Shown: positions 9,662 through 16,090 of the stretch, one piece after another
Layout of the letters: each line of letters opens with the position of its first letter
Position numbering within the stretch: position 1 is the first letter of the stretch
Assembly: GCA_003164075.1 (NCBI GenBank)
Contig: PLRZ01000089.1
Coordinates: 1-25,196 of the forward strand
From: Bryobacterales bacterium
GTDB lineage: Bacteria > Acidobacteriota > Terriglobia > Bryobacterales > Bryobacteraceae
DNA length: 25,196 bases
Direction: 5' to 3'
Translations under genes and position numbers: made by a program
The notes under the pieces: model-generated
Told to the model about the DNA's origin: nothing
What the model saw: only the letters and a program-made list of their open reading frames with translations
The model's database searches: none

Positions 9662-10045
9662 ATGGAAGGTGATGCGTGGCACGCAGAGTCGCCTATCGAG
9701 GAACGGTGTTCGCGCGCTTGTCCAGGCTGCAAGTTTTTTGATGACCTGACTCAATTGGACAAGGCTAAACTGATGGCACTGTTTCAGATTGCCGGTGACC
9801 ACGGGAAGTTCTACAACCCCGAAAAGTTCGGCGACCTAGGGGGTGGGTTATACGAATTCAAGTCATCCCAAATCCGAATGCCATTTGCCTATGCGAAGAA
9901 TGAACGCGACTTGATTTTAATCACGCATGGTTTTTTCAAGAAGAAGGACAAGACTCGAAAGGAAGAAATCGCGCGAGCTTGGCGAATCTATGAAGAAGAT
10001 CAGCCGCGGATCAAGCTGGCGATTGCAGGGAAGAAGAAGCGATGA
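9662..10045 (+). CDS. higB: HigB/Gp49-like toxin, N-terminus apparently frameshifted
   Basis: The C-terminal 100 residues are a clear RelE/HigB (Gp49-like) mRNA interferase: LGGGLYEFKSSQIRMPFAY, LILITHGFFKKKDKT, EEIARAWRIYEED. The N-terminus in this frame (with CSRACPGC) looks foreign. In the +1 neighbouring frame, GTG 9676 has GGAAGG six bases upstream and gives ARRVAYRGTVFARLSRLQVF, which fits the family better but stops at TGA 9739-9741, at the end of a T6 run (9734-9739). Deleting one T would join it to FDDLTQLDKAKL. The locus may be a frameshifted toxin, one rescued by slippage on the T-run, or a sequencing error. The stop overlaps the antitoxin start. Confidence 0.7.
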   Translation: MEGDAWHAESPIEERCSRACPGCKFFDDLTQLDKAKLMALFQIAGDHGKFYNPEKFGDLGGGLYEFKSSQIRMPFAYAKNERDLILITHGFFKKKDKTRKEEIARAWRIYEEDQPRIKLAIAGKKKR

Positions 10046-10500
10046 AAACGCAGCACGCAGTTCTGATGGAAGATCCGGAGTTCCGGAGACTCCTGTCTGT
10101 CGAGGCGCTGGTGGCTGAAGCCTCGGAGGCGATTGCAAAGCTCATGGACGAACAGAACATCAGCAAGGCGGACCTGGCAAGGCGATTGAATAAGTCCCGT
10201 GCTTGGGTGACGCAACTGCTCAGCGGCAGCGCCAACATGACGGTCCGGACTCTGGCGGAACTGGCGTACGCGTTGGGCGCAGAAGTGAAACTGCATGCCC
10301 AGCCGCCGAGTTGGAAGGTGTCCGGAAAACCGCTCGGGGCCGGTCATACGCCAGAGGCGCCCGGCCGGAAGATGAAGACGCCGCAACCGATCCATCTGCT
10401 TGCCAGACAACCACTGGAGTCAAGCAGAGGCTGGTGGGGCCAGTACAACGTCAAAGAGCACCCCCGGGGGGTGCTAGAGAGACCGCTCAAGGCGGGTTAA
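10042..10500 (+). CDS. higA: HigA-like XRE antitoxin with long C-terminal extension
   Basis: 152 residues; its ATG overlaps the toxin stop (ATGA). Residues about 30-78 are a Cro/XRE helix-turn-helix (NISKADLARRLNKSRAWVTQ...LSGSANMTVRTLAELAYALG). An unusually long tail (about 85-152) follows, containing SRGWWGQYN and then a charged end. In TAC systems such as Rv1955-Rv1957 of Mycobacterium tuberculosis, a comparable tail is the chaperone-addiction segment bound by the SecB-like chaperone. The aromatic WWGQYN patch is a good candidate for that site here, which is inference. By family role it represses the operon and blocks the toxin. Confidence 0.82.
   Translation: MKTQHAVLMEDPEFRRLLSVEALVAEASEAIAKLMDEQNISKADLARRLNKSRAWVTQLLSGSANMTVRTLAELAYALGAEVKLHAQPPSWKVSGKPLGAGHTPEAPGRKMKTPQPIHLLARQPLESSRGWWGQYNVKEHPRGVLERPLKAG
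10457..10475 (+). other. Strong GC hairpin inside the 3' end of the antitoxin gene
   Basis: AGCACCCCC, one G, then GGGGGTGCT: nine perfectly paired bases around a single base (the real loop would open further). It lies 30 bases before the SecB-like gene's start, within the codons for the antitoxin tail. No T-run follows, so it is not a standard terminator. It might slow RNA polymerase or ribosomes between antitoxin and chaperone. Confidence 0.45.
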
Positions 10501-10504
10501 GGCC

Positions 10505-10957
10505 ATGGACTTCACCATACGATTGCGAGAGCGAGAAGCAAAGCAGGCTGAAGCCCTTCAGTCAAGGCTTCACTTGCGGGATATCTCGCTGTACGAGTGC
10601 GAAGCGAAGGGCGCTGGCCCGCCCAATGCGCCAGTCGATCCGGTACCCCTCACTGCCGACCTGGATTCCGCGGTGGAGCAGATCACCGGCTCAGGCATAG
10701 ATTTTGCGGTTACGTTGCGAGTTGCCGGCGAGGACGAACTTATCTTTCATATTCAAATGACATTTCTAGTTCGCTACCGGCTATTCGATCTGGCAAAGCC
10801 CGCATTGAAGACCGAGCTCACCGCCTTCTGTAAGAGTTATCCGGCGATTGCTGCGTGGCCCTATATTCGCGAGACGGTGCAAGCTCTGGCGTCGCGGATG
10901 GCGTTCCCCACGGAGCCGCTGCCGCTACTTCGCCTGGTGGTTCAAGTAATTGATTGA
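10505..10957 (+). CDS. SecB-like chaperone of a TAC module
   Basis: 150 residues, close to the usual size of SecB-like proteins (about 150-180). It starts four bases after the antitoxin stop, with AAGG just before the ATG. The central part alternates beta-strand-like stretches (IDFAVTLRV, LIFHIQMTFLVRYRLF). The C-terminal half has WPYIRETVQALASRMAFPTEPLPLLRL in two pieces, the pattern of the last helices of SecB-type chaperones. Its position third after a HigB-like toxin and a long-tailed HigA matches toxin-antitoxin-chaperone operons, in which the chaperone protects the antitoxin from proteolysis. Recognition rests on both sequence and position. Confidence 0.68.
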   Translation: MDFTIRLREREAKQAEALQSRLHLRDISLYECEAKGAGPPNAPVDPVPLTADLDSAVEQITGSGIDFAVTLRVAGEDELIFHIQMTFLVRYRLFDLAKPALKTELTAFCKSYPAIAAWPYIRETVQALASRMAFPTEPLPLLRLVVQVID

Positions 10958-11015
10958 ATCGGGCCTTGATATCTTAATATACTGCTGCTATGATCGCTCC
11001 GAGGAGGCACGGAGG

Positions 11016-11537
11016 ATGGTGCGGCGCCACGGACACGATTGCTTTGCCGCGATCGACTTTGAGACCGCGGACTATGGCCGGGATAGCGCCTGTGCGGTAG
11101 CGCTGGTCAGGGTAGAGAACAATCGGATTGTGGACCGCATTTCAAGCCTGATCCGGCCGCCACGCAGACAGTTTGTGTTCACGTACGTTCACGGCATCAC
11201 GTGGGAGATGGTGCGGAGCGCTCCGCCCTTCGGCCAGCTTTGGCCGCAATTGAATCGTTGGCTGCGAGGCGTTGGGTCCCTGGCAGCGCACAACGCCAGC
11301 TTTGATCGCGGTGTTCTGGAGGCATGTTGCCGCATCAGTGGTCTGGAGCCCCCGGATATGCCGTTTGAGTGCACTGTCCGAATGGCGCGAGACGTATTCA
11401 AGATCTACCCCACGCGGCTTGACTGTGTTTGCGACGCGCTTGGGATTCCGCTGGTTCACCATCAAGCCGAGTCGGACGCGGAAGCTTGCGCGAGAATTGT
11501 GCTCGCGGCACGAAGCAAGGCATGCGCCGCCCGGTGA
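11016..11537 (+). CDS. DnaQ-like DEDDh 3'-5' exonuclease
   Basis: 173 residues from ATG 11016, chosen because GAGGAGGCACGGAGG lies just upstream; the frame is open back to 10950 but overlaps the chaperone gene. The exonuclease motifs are in order: D14 and E16 (AIDFET, Exo I), D97 (AHNASFDRGVLE, Exo II), H149 and D154 (HQAESDAEA, Exo III). All four acidic residues and the histidine are present, so it should be an active DNA/RNA 3'-5' exonuclease of the PolC/epsilon family. It stands alone, without polymerase domains. Such short forms act in repair or nucleic-acid turnover; the role here is unknown. It lies 58 bases after the TAC module on the same strand. Confidence 0.85.
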   Translation: MVRRHGHDCFAAIDFETADYGRDSACAVALVRVENNRIVDRISSLIRPPRRQFVFTYVHGITWEMVRSAPPFGQLWPQLNRWLRGVGSLAAHNASFDRGVLEACCRISGLEPPDMPFECTVRMARDVFKIYPTRLDCVCDALGIPLVHHQAESDAEACARIVLAARSKACAAR

Positions 11538-11715
11538 CCCGATACTGCGAATCGGCAGTGCTCGGCGTAAATGCGGTGACGGTTTGCTATGTCCGCGTTG
11601 ATGGCTTACAGCGGGAGATCCTAAACCTGGAAGTAAGTAGCGATCCCTGCCAGCGATTTCAGGCATCCAATTTGTATAGCACGGAGAATGCGGTACTCTC
11701 AAGCTGAGGGGCGTC

Positions 11716-11952
11716 ATGGCAACGATCAACCTGCATGTGCCGGAAGACCTGCTGGCGGGACTGGAAGCGAAGGCGGCAGCCAGCGGCAAGACGGTCGAGG
11801 AACTGGCCGAGGAAGCCCTGCGCGCCAGCCTTAGAGAAACATCGTGGGAGGACCTGCTCGCCTACGGGCAAGAGCGTGGACGGCGGGCTCAGTTCACTGA
11901 GGAACAATCCGCGGATGTCGTGCATGAATGGCGCAAGGAACAGCGCCCGTAG
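11716..11952 (+). CDS. Small ribbon-helix-helix-like antitoxin, no partner seen
   Basis: 78 residues with GAGGGG seven bases before the ATG. The start MATINLHVPEDLLAGLEAKA and KTVEELAEEALRASL fit the strand-helix-helix fold of CopG/ParD-like antitoxins. The charged second half (about 40-78) resembles a toxin-binding tail. No toxin gene follows: the next 200 bases are a dispersed repeat and non-coding DNA. It may be an orphan antitoxin left after loss of its toxin, or a stand-alone regulator. Confidence 0.7.
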   Translation: MATINLHVPEDLLAGLEAKAAASGKTVEELAEEALRASLRETSWEDLLAYGQERGRRAQFTEEQSADVVHEWRKEQRP

Positions 11953-11990
11953 TGCTCAGCGCTACGCTCGACACCAGCGTTTAGCGCCGC

Positions 11991-12060
11991 TGGTTTCTGT
12001 CGCGAAACTCGGGAAACCGCTCCGGCGGTCGCGGCTCGGTAACAAGTCCCGTGGAATCGT
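11991..12060 (+). repeat. Dispersed repeat copy
   Basis: Runs TGGTTTCTGTCGCGAAACTC, then AAACCGCTC, GGTCGCGGCTCGGTAACA and GTCCCGTGGAATCG. Each block matches the 3431-3585 palindrome in the same order, including the central GTCCCRTGGAATC. It is a single-arm copy, so the unit is probably about 70-80 bases with orientation, and the 3431 element is two units facing each other. Confidence 0.75.
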
Positions 12061-12158
12061 CGCAGCGCTTTGGCGCGCGCATCAGCGTGGTCAGCAGCGA
12101 CATATAGGATGCCATCCTCAGGAGACAATCGGCCCAACTGACGCGGTAGGCCCGTTCC

Positions 12159-12992
12159 TCACTTCACCCAGTTGCCCGCCGACATCCGCAGCGCCACTTT
12201 CCGAAGATTGCGAATATCTTCGCCGGGGTTGGCGGAGAGCAGCAGCAGGTCGGCACGCTTGCCTGCCTGAACGGTGCCCGCTTCGTTGAGTTGACCGAGA
12301 GCCGCGGCACTGTTCCTTGTTGCCGCCACAATCGCGTCCAGCGGCGGGATGCCGGCGTCCACCAGGAGCTCGGGCTCGCGATTGGGGTCGCCGCCGTTGG
12401 AAGCCACGGCGATGGGTACGCCGGCGGAGAATAAACGCCGGGTATTGCGCTGTGCCACTTCCAGGGTGGCGCCCTGGCTCACCAGGGCCGGCGCGAAAAA
12501 GATGCGCAAGTCGCGCAGGCGCGATACCAGAGCCGGGTCGAGTTCTTCGGTGTCGACCATCATGCCGATGAAGCCGGCGGCTCCTCCATCGACCAGGGCG
12601 CGGACGCCCGATTCGGTAGAGACATGGCCGACGACGGGGATGCCGGCATCGCGAGCGGCATCGAGTGCCGCCCGGTCCATCTTCCAGAGGTGCGTGGCGC
12701 GGGCCTGGCGGCTGGCCGCCTCGGCGGAAGCGTAGATATCGATGGGGGCCGGCGCCAGGAATTTGCCGGAGCCATCCACCTTGTCGGCTTCCGCGGGGAG
12801 GAGCACGGTGGAGCGTGCGCCGGCTTCGCGAATGCGGCCGCCGGCGACCACCACCACGGAGTCGCTCTGGGGCGGTCCACCGAGACCATCGATCAGCACG
12901 GCCCCGACGATGGCCTTCATATGGCTCTCTTCGGGGGGCGCGCAGGCGCACAACCAAAGCGACAGAAGAAGCAACGCGGCGCGCGGACGCAT
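12159..12992 (-). CDS. Short amidohydrolase-like lipoprotein lacking the HxH motif
   Basis: 277 residues, against about 400 for the imidazolonepropionase-like amidohydrolases it resembles. GGAG lies five bases before the ATG. The N-terminus is a lipoprotein signal with lipobox LCAC (Cys17). Residues 24-60 form the N-terminal beta-sandwich strand of the family (MKAIVGAVLIDGLGG, VVVVAGGRIREAG). The end (AGTVQAGKRADLLLL, NPGEDIRNL) is the returning C-terminal strand. The metal-binding HxH normally found after the first sandwich is replaced by APAPIDIYAS, and the late Asp by SNGGDPN. GHVSTESG remains. It is probably not a metal hydrolase, though it may keep a binding or another role. It is divergent from the Yip1 gene. 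Confidence 0.75.
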   Translation of the reverse strand: MRPRAALLLLSLWLCACAPPEESHMKAIVGAVLIDGLGGPPQSDSVVVVAGGRIREAGARSTVLLPAEADKVDGSGKFLAPAPIDIYASAEAASRQARATHLWKMDRAALDAARDAGIPVVGHVSTESGVRALVDGGAAGFIGMMVDTEELDPALVSRLRDLRIFFAPALVSQGATLEVAQRNTRRLFSAGVPIAVASNGGDPNREPELLVDAGIPPLDAIVAATRNSAAALGQLNEAGTVQAGKRADLLLLSANPGEDIRNLRKVALRMSAGNWVK

Positions 12993-13034
12993 GAAGTCTC
13001 CATCATAGCCGAGCAGACGGCGCCCTCGATGCTG

Positions 13035-13040
13035 TACAAT
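13035..13040 (+). promoter_or_regulatory. Candidate -10 box before the Yip1 gene
   Basis: TGTACAAT, with TACAAT ten bases before the ATG at 13051, in the same arrangement as at 4825. It suggests a very short or absent 5' untranslated region. No Shine-Dalgarno sequence is seen before this ATG. Confidence 0.35.
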
Positions 13041-13050
13041 CTGCCTTAAT

Positions 13051-13800
13051 ATGACTCCTGAAAACGCAGCGGCAGTGGACCCTCAGCCCGCGGGAATGGG
13101 CGAATTCTCGCGGATCGTCGGCGTGTTTTTCGAGCCGAAGAAGACCTTTGCGGATATTGCACAGCGGCCGACCTGGATCATTCCCGTGATTCTGGTGATC
13201 CTTGCGGCGATCGGAGGCAGCATGGCGGTGTCCCAGCGCATTGGCTGGGAGCGGATTATGCGCCAGCAGAACGAGGCGAGTAGCCGGATGCAGCAGATGA
13301 CGCCCGAGCAACGGGCCAACGCCGAAGCGATCCAAATGAAGCTTGCGCCCGCCATCGCCTATGGCGGGCCAGTGGTCGGAGTACCGATCTACTGCGTGGT
13401 GGTGGCGGCGGTTCTGCTGGGCATTACCGCGATCATGTCCGCCGGATTGCGTTTCAAACAGGTCTTCGCAGTAGTGGCTTGGGGCGGGTTGCCGCGGGTG
13501 ATTTCGTCGATCCTCGCGGTGGTGGTGGTGTTCCTGAAGAACCCCGACGAGTTTAACATTCGGAACCCCCTGGCTTTCAACGTGGGCGCCTTCATGGACC
13601 CCAACGGCAGTTCGAAGTTCATGTATGCACTAGCCACTTCAATCGATCTGTTCAGCATCTGGACGATTCTGCTGCTGGCTACGGGACTCAAGGCGGCGGC
13701 CGGCAAGAAACTGTCGTTTACCGGGGCCCTGGTGGCGGTGGTGACGCCATGGGCACTGCTGGTGCTGTGCACGTCGGCATTGGCCGGGGCGTTCAGTTAG
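13051..13800 (+). CDS. Yip1-family multi-pass membrane protein
   Basis: 249 residues. A short cytosolic N-terminus has the GEFSRIVGVFFEPKKTFADIA box typical of bacterial Yip1-domain proteins (shown here with its FEPKKTF core). About five hydrophobic segments follow: 41-60 (TWIIPVILVILAAIGG), about 103-130, 137-160, 191-215 and 225-248. A polar loop rich in Gln/Glu/Arg (about 63-95) lies after the first. The biochemical role of bacterial Yip1 proteins is not established. It does not overlap a neighbour and is unlikely to be part of the CRISPR operon, which has its own promoter 300 bases further on. Confidence 0.85.
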   Translation: MTPENAAAVDPQPAGMGEFSRIVGVFFEPKKTFADIAQRPTWIIPVILVILAAIGGSMAVSQRIGWERIMRQQNEASSRMQQMTPEQRANAEAIQMKLAPAIAYGGPVVGVPIYCVVVAAVLLGITAIMSAGLRFKQVFAVVAWGGLPRVISSILAVVVVFLKNPDEFNIRNPLAFNVGAFMDPNGSSKFMYALATSIDLFSIWTILLLATGLKAAAGKKLSFTGALVAVVTPWALLVLCTSALAGAFS

Positions 13801-14086
13801 GGAAGCTGGCAGCTGGTAGCTAGCAGCTTTTGGCTATTAGCTTTTGGCTTTTGGCTTTCAGCAACCGCTGACGCGCCTGCGGCGCCTTACAGGGAGGGGC
13901 GATTGTCCCGCTGTGGAGGCCACGAGCGAGTAAGCGCACTTGCAGATTTGGAATTTCCCGAGAGCGGTGGGCCCGGCGAAAGGCGCCACGACGTTTGCAA
14001 AGTTACGGTGACGTTCGTGGTGACGGCGATACGTGGCGTAGAGCGAAACCCCGCAGCGGAGCCTGAGGGTATCGAAACCGTCGCTA

Positions 14087-14096
14087 AGTGCGCACT
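14087..14096. promoter_or_regulatory. Palindrome upstream of the cas promoter, possible operator
   Basis: AGTGCGCACT reads the same on both strands and ends eight bases before the putative -35 box. A related AGCGCACT lies near 13930. A regulator site is plausible, but none is known for it. Confidence 0.25.
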
Positions 14097-14104
14097 AAGT
14101 ACGC

Positions 14105-14133
14105 TGTACACCGAATAAGCCGGGTGGTATACT
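14105..14133 (+). promoter_or_regulatory. Promoter of the cas operon
   Basis: TGTACA (14105-14110, four of six matches to TTGACA), a 17-base spacer, then TGGTATACT, which holds an extended -10 (TG) and TATACT (14128-14133, five of six). Transcription would begin near 14140, leaving a leader of about 20 bases before the GTG of cas10. Confidence 0.6.
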
Positions 14134-14160
14134 CTCCACGACCCTGAGAAGGCGAACACA

Positions 14161-15654
14161 GTGGACGTTAGCCGAGTGCAGCAGTCGCTTGGGCGGCTGA
14201 AACGCGTTTGGTCGGGTGAGTTGGCCGCGGATGCGGTCTGGCTACTCAAGGGCGTGGCCATAGTCGGCGATTTTGCCGGGATTCAAGCCTACGTGCTCCG
14301 GCCGGTGCCGGGCGCTCGCGGGGCGGCCAAGCGTTTGCGCGCCCGGTCCTTCCGCGTGGCGGAACGGACGCTGCGAATCGCCGAGGCGGTTTGCCAGGAG
14401 TTCGGCGCTGCGTCGCCGTATTACGTGGCGGGCGGCCGGTTCCTGGTGTCCGCTCCCTTGCAGGATGGGTGGCGGGCAAGACTGGCGACGCTACAGGCAA
14501 GCATCGATCGGAAGCTTTTCGATCGATTTGGCGGGGAAGTCGCGTTTCATCTTGCCGCTACGGACTACGCCGGAGGCGTTCCAACACAAGCACTGTTCGA
14601 CGAACTGCAGAGGCGGCGGGCCAGGCCCTTGGAGTACGCGCTCATGCCGGAGGGCGGGTGGAGCGAGAAAAAGTTCTTCGACAAGGCCGTTGGAGAGTGG
14701 TACAAATGCCCGGCATGCCTGCGGACGGTGCCACGCCTTCGCGAGGTGGCCGGCGAAGTGATCTGTGAGGGCTGTGCGCGCGATATCGAGATTGGCACTC
14801 GGCTTAGTCGATGGAACTTTGACCCTGGGAAAGTGCCGCACGTCCGCCGCGAAGACGTGGTGCATCATTTCCCGATGATCGGCGACCAGCCCGCCTCTTT
14901 CGAAGATCTGGTGACGAAAGCGGCGGGTAAGCAGTGGCTAGGCCATTTGCGGATAGACGCCGATCACGCGGGGAAGAACTTTCTCAAACTGGGAGGAGAC
15001 CCAACGCGCATTTGGGGATTGAGCCGTCTCCTGCATACCTTCTTTTGCCAGCGGGTCCAGGAACTAATTAAGGATTCGTTTGTGTATCCCGTGTATGGCG
15101 GTGGAGATGACCTGTATGTCATCGGGCCTTGGAATCTCGTGCTTGATCTGGCGGAAAAGCTAAGGGACGAATTCGAGGCTTGCACCGGCCCAGAGGGTCT
15201 AACGTTTTCCGCGGGCTTCGCGTTAGGGAAGCCGCACCAACACATTTTGACCAAGTCGGAGGAAGCCGCGGCGGCCTTAGAAAAGGCGAAAAAGCAGGGG
15301 CGGAACCGGATCTGCGCCCTGGGCACGGTGATGCAGTGGAACGAGTTCCGGGAGGTCTTGCGGGAGGGCAAAGCCGTGTGCCAGTGGTATAAACCGGCCG
15401 CGGGCTCCGCAAGTCTTCCGTCGGGGTTTCTACAGGACGTCTTGTGGCTGGCGCAAACTCAGGGAGACGTGGAACGGGGGCTGTGGAAGCCGCTTCTGCG
15501 GCATCAGGTGGTGCGCAATTTGAAGCCTCCCGGCAAGATCGACGAGGGGTGCGAAAAGTGGGTGCGGGGCCTGATGGCGGGTGGCCCGGAATGGCAACGC
15601 GCCGCTGTGGCGGTGCGATACGCGCTGCTGGCGGCGCAGCAGGCAAAGGACTGA
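14161..15654 (+). CDS. cas10: Cas10/Csm1 of type III-A kind, no HD domain
   Basis: 497 residues from GTG 14161, with GAGAAGG about ten bases upstream. Known Csm1 proteins are usually 750-850 residues and begin with an HD nuclease. Here only about 35 residues precede the first palm domain (GDFAGIQAYV, 36-45), so HD is absent. A zinc finger is formed by C183, C186, C202 and C205. The second palm has RIDADHAGKNF (264-274) and an intact GGDD (314-317), the catalytic motif for making cyclic oligoadenylates. The C-terminal helical domain ends at 497. It should be the signalling subunit of the effector: it can sense target RNA and make the messenger, but cannot cut DNA through HD. It heads a tightly packed cas operon. 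Confidence 0.93.
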   Translation: MDVSRVQQSLGRLKRVWSGELAADAVWLLKGVAIVGDFAGIQAYVLRPVPGARGAAKRLRARSFRVAERTLRIAEAVCQEFGAASPYYVAGGRFLVSAPLQDGWRARLATLQASIDRKLFDRFGGEVAFHLAATDYAGGVPTQALFDELQRRRARPLEYALMPEGGWSEKKFFDKAVGEWYKCPACLRTVPRLREVAGEVICEGCARDIEIGTRLSRWNFDPGKVPHVRREDVVHHFPMIGDQPASFEDLVTKAAGKQWLGHLRIDADHAGKNFLKLGGDPTRIWGLSRLLHTFFCQRVQELIKDSFVYPVYGGGDDLYVIGPWNLVLDLAEKLRDEFEACTGPEGLTFSAGFALGKPHQHILTKSEEAAAALEKAKKQGRNRICALGTVMQWNEFREVLREGKAVCQWYKPAAGSASLPSGFLQDVLWLAQTQGDVERGLWKPLLRHQVVRNLKPPGKIDEGCEKWVRGLMAGGPEWQRAAVAVRYALLAAQQAKD

Positions 15655-15664
15655 AGGAGAGTGC

Positions 15665-16090
15665 ATGGCGACAACTCAGCAAGGTTTCGAGTTTCCGGCC
15701 GACTATGGTGAGTACTTGGACGATAAAGGGATCATCAAGTGCAAGTATCTTACCAGCCTGCCGGAGGGGATTGCGGAGTACTTGGAGAGCGAAAGACTCA
15801 CGATGTCGCAATTGCGGGCCTTTTACGCTCACGCGAAACGGGCTGAGGACGCGTGGCGCCGAGGGCTGCCGTTGGAGGAGGCCGTGAGGGAGATCCAGAA
15901 GTTGGAGTCGCATGCCAGCGACCGGTTTGGCAAGAGAAAGATCACGCCGACCTTCTATAACTTCCTTCGCAAGAATGCGAAGTGCGTCATTGGCAACGAT
16001 GGCGGGAAAACCTTTAAAGCTTTTCTGGAACATTTTCAAGCGCTGGTCGGCTTTTGTGCCGGCCGTCTGAACGAAAGGGACAGGACATGA
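15665..16090 (+). CDS. csm2: Csm2, small subunit of the type III-A effector
   Basis: 141 residues, the usual size for Csm2. The start is ATG 15665, because AAGGAG lies just before it and cas10 ends ten bases upstream; the frame is open further back inside cas10. The protein is mostly helical and charged, with LRAFYAHAKRAEDAWRRG and the late KITPTFYNFLRKN and FKAFLEHFQALVGF, matching the helical bundle of Csm2. Several copies line the middle of the complex opposite Csm3 and help bind target RNA. Its stop overlaps the csm3 start (ATGA), so the two are coupled. Confidence 0.88.
   Translation: MATTQQGFEFPADYGEYLDDKGIIKCKYLTSLPEGIAEYLESERLTMSQLRAFYAHAKRAEDAWRRGLPLEEAVREIQKLESHASDRFGKRKITPTFYNFLRKNAKCVIGNDGGKTFKAFLEHFQALVGFCAGRLNERDRT

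Larger units (their letters stand above)
13801..14160. other. Gene-free gap with simple repeat, palindrome and promoter
   Basis: 360 bases before cas10. From 13801 to about 13862 there is a simple repeat built of AGCTGG, TAGC and three TTTTGGCT units, which looks like decayed repeat DNA. Small open frames on both strands (13903-14118 plus; 13887-14261 minus) have no known family and no good ribosome binding site, and I reject them. AGTGCGCACT at 14087-14096 is a perfect ten-base palindrome just before the cas promoter. The rest shows nothing I recognise. Confidence 0.6.

Noticed and set aside
11429..11707. 92-codon plus-strand frame after the exonuclease
   Set aside because: It begins inside the exonuclease gene in another frame and shows no family pattern.
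13887..14261. Small frames on both strands before cas10 (13903-14118 plus, 13887-14261 minus)
   Set aside because: They overlap each other and the promoter region and have no recognisable protein features.
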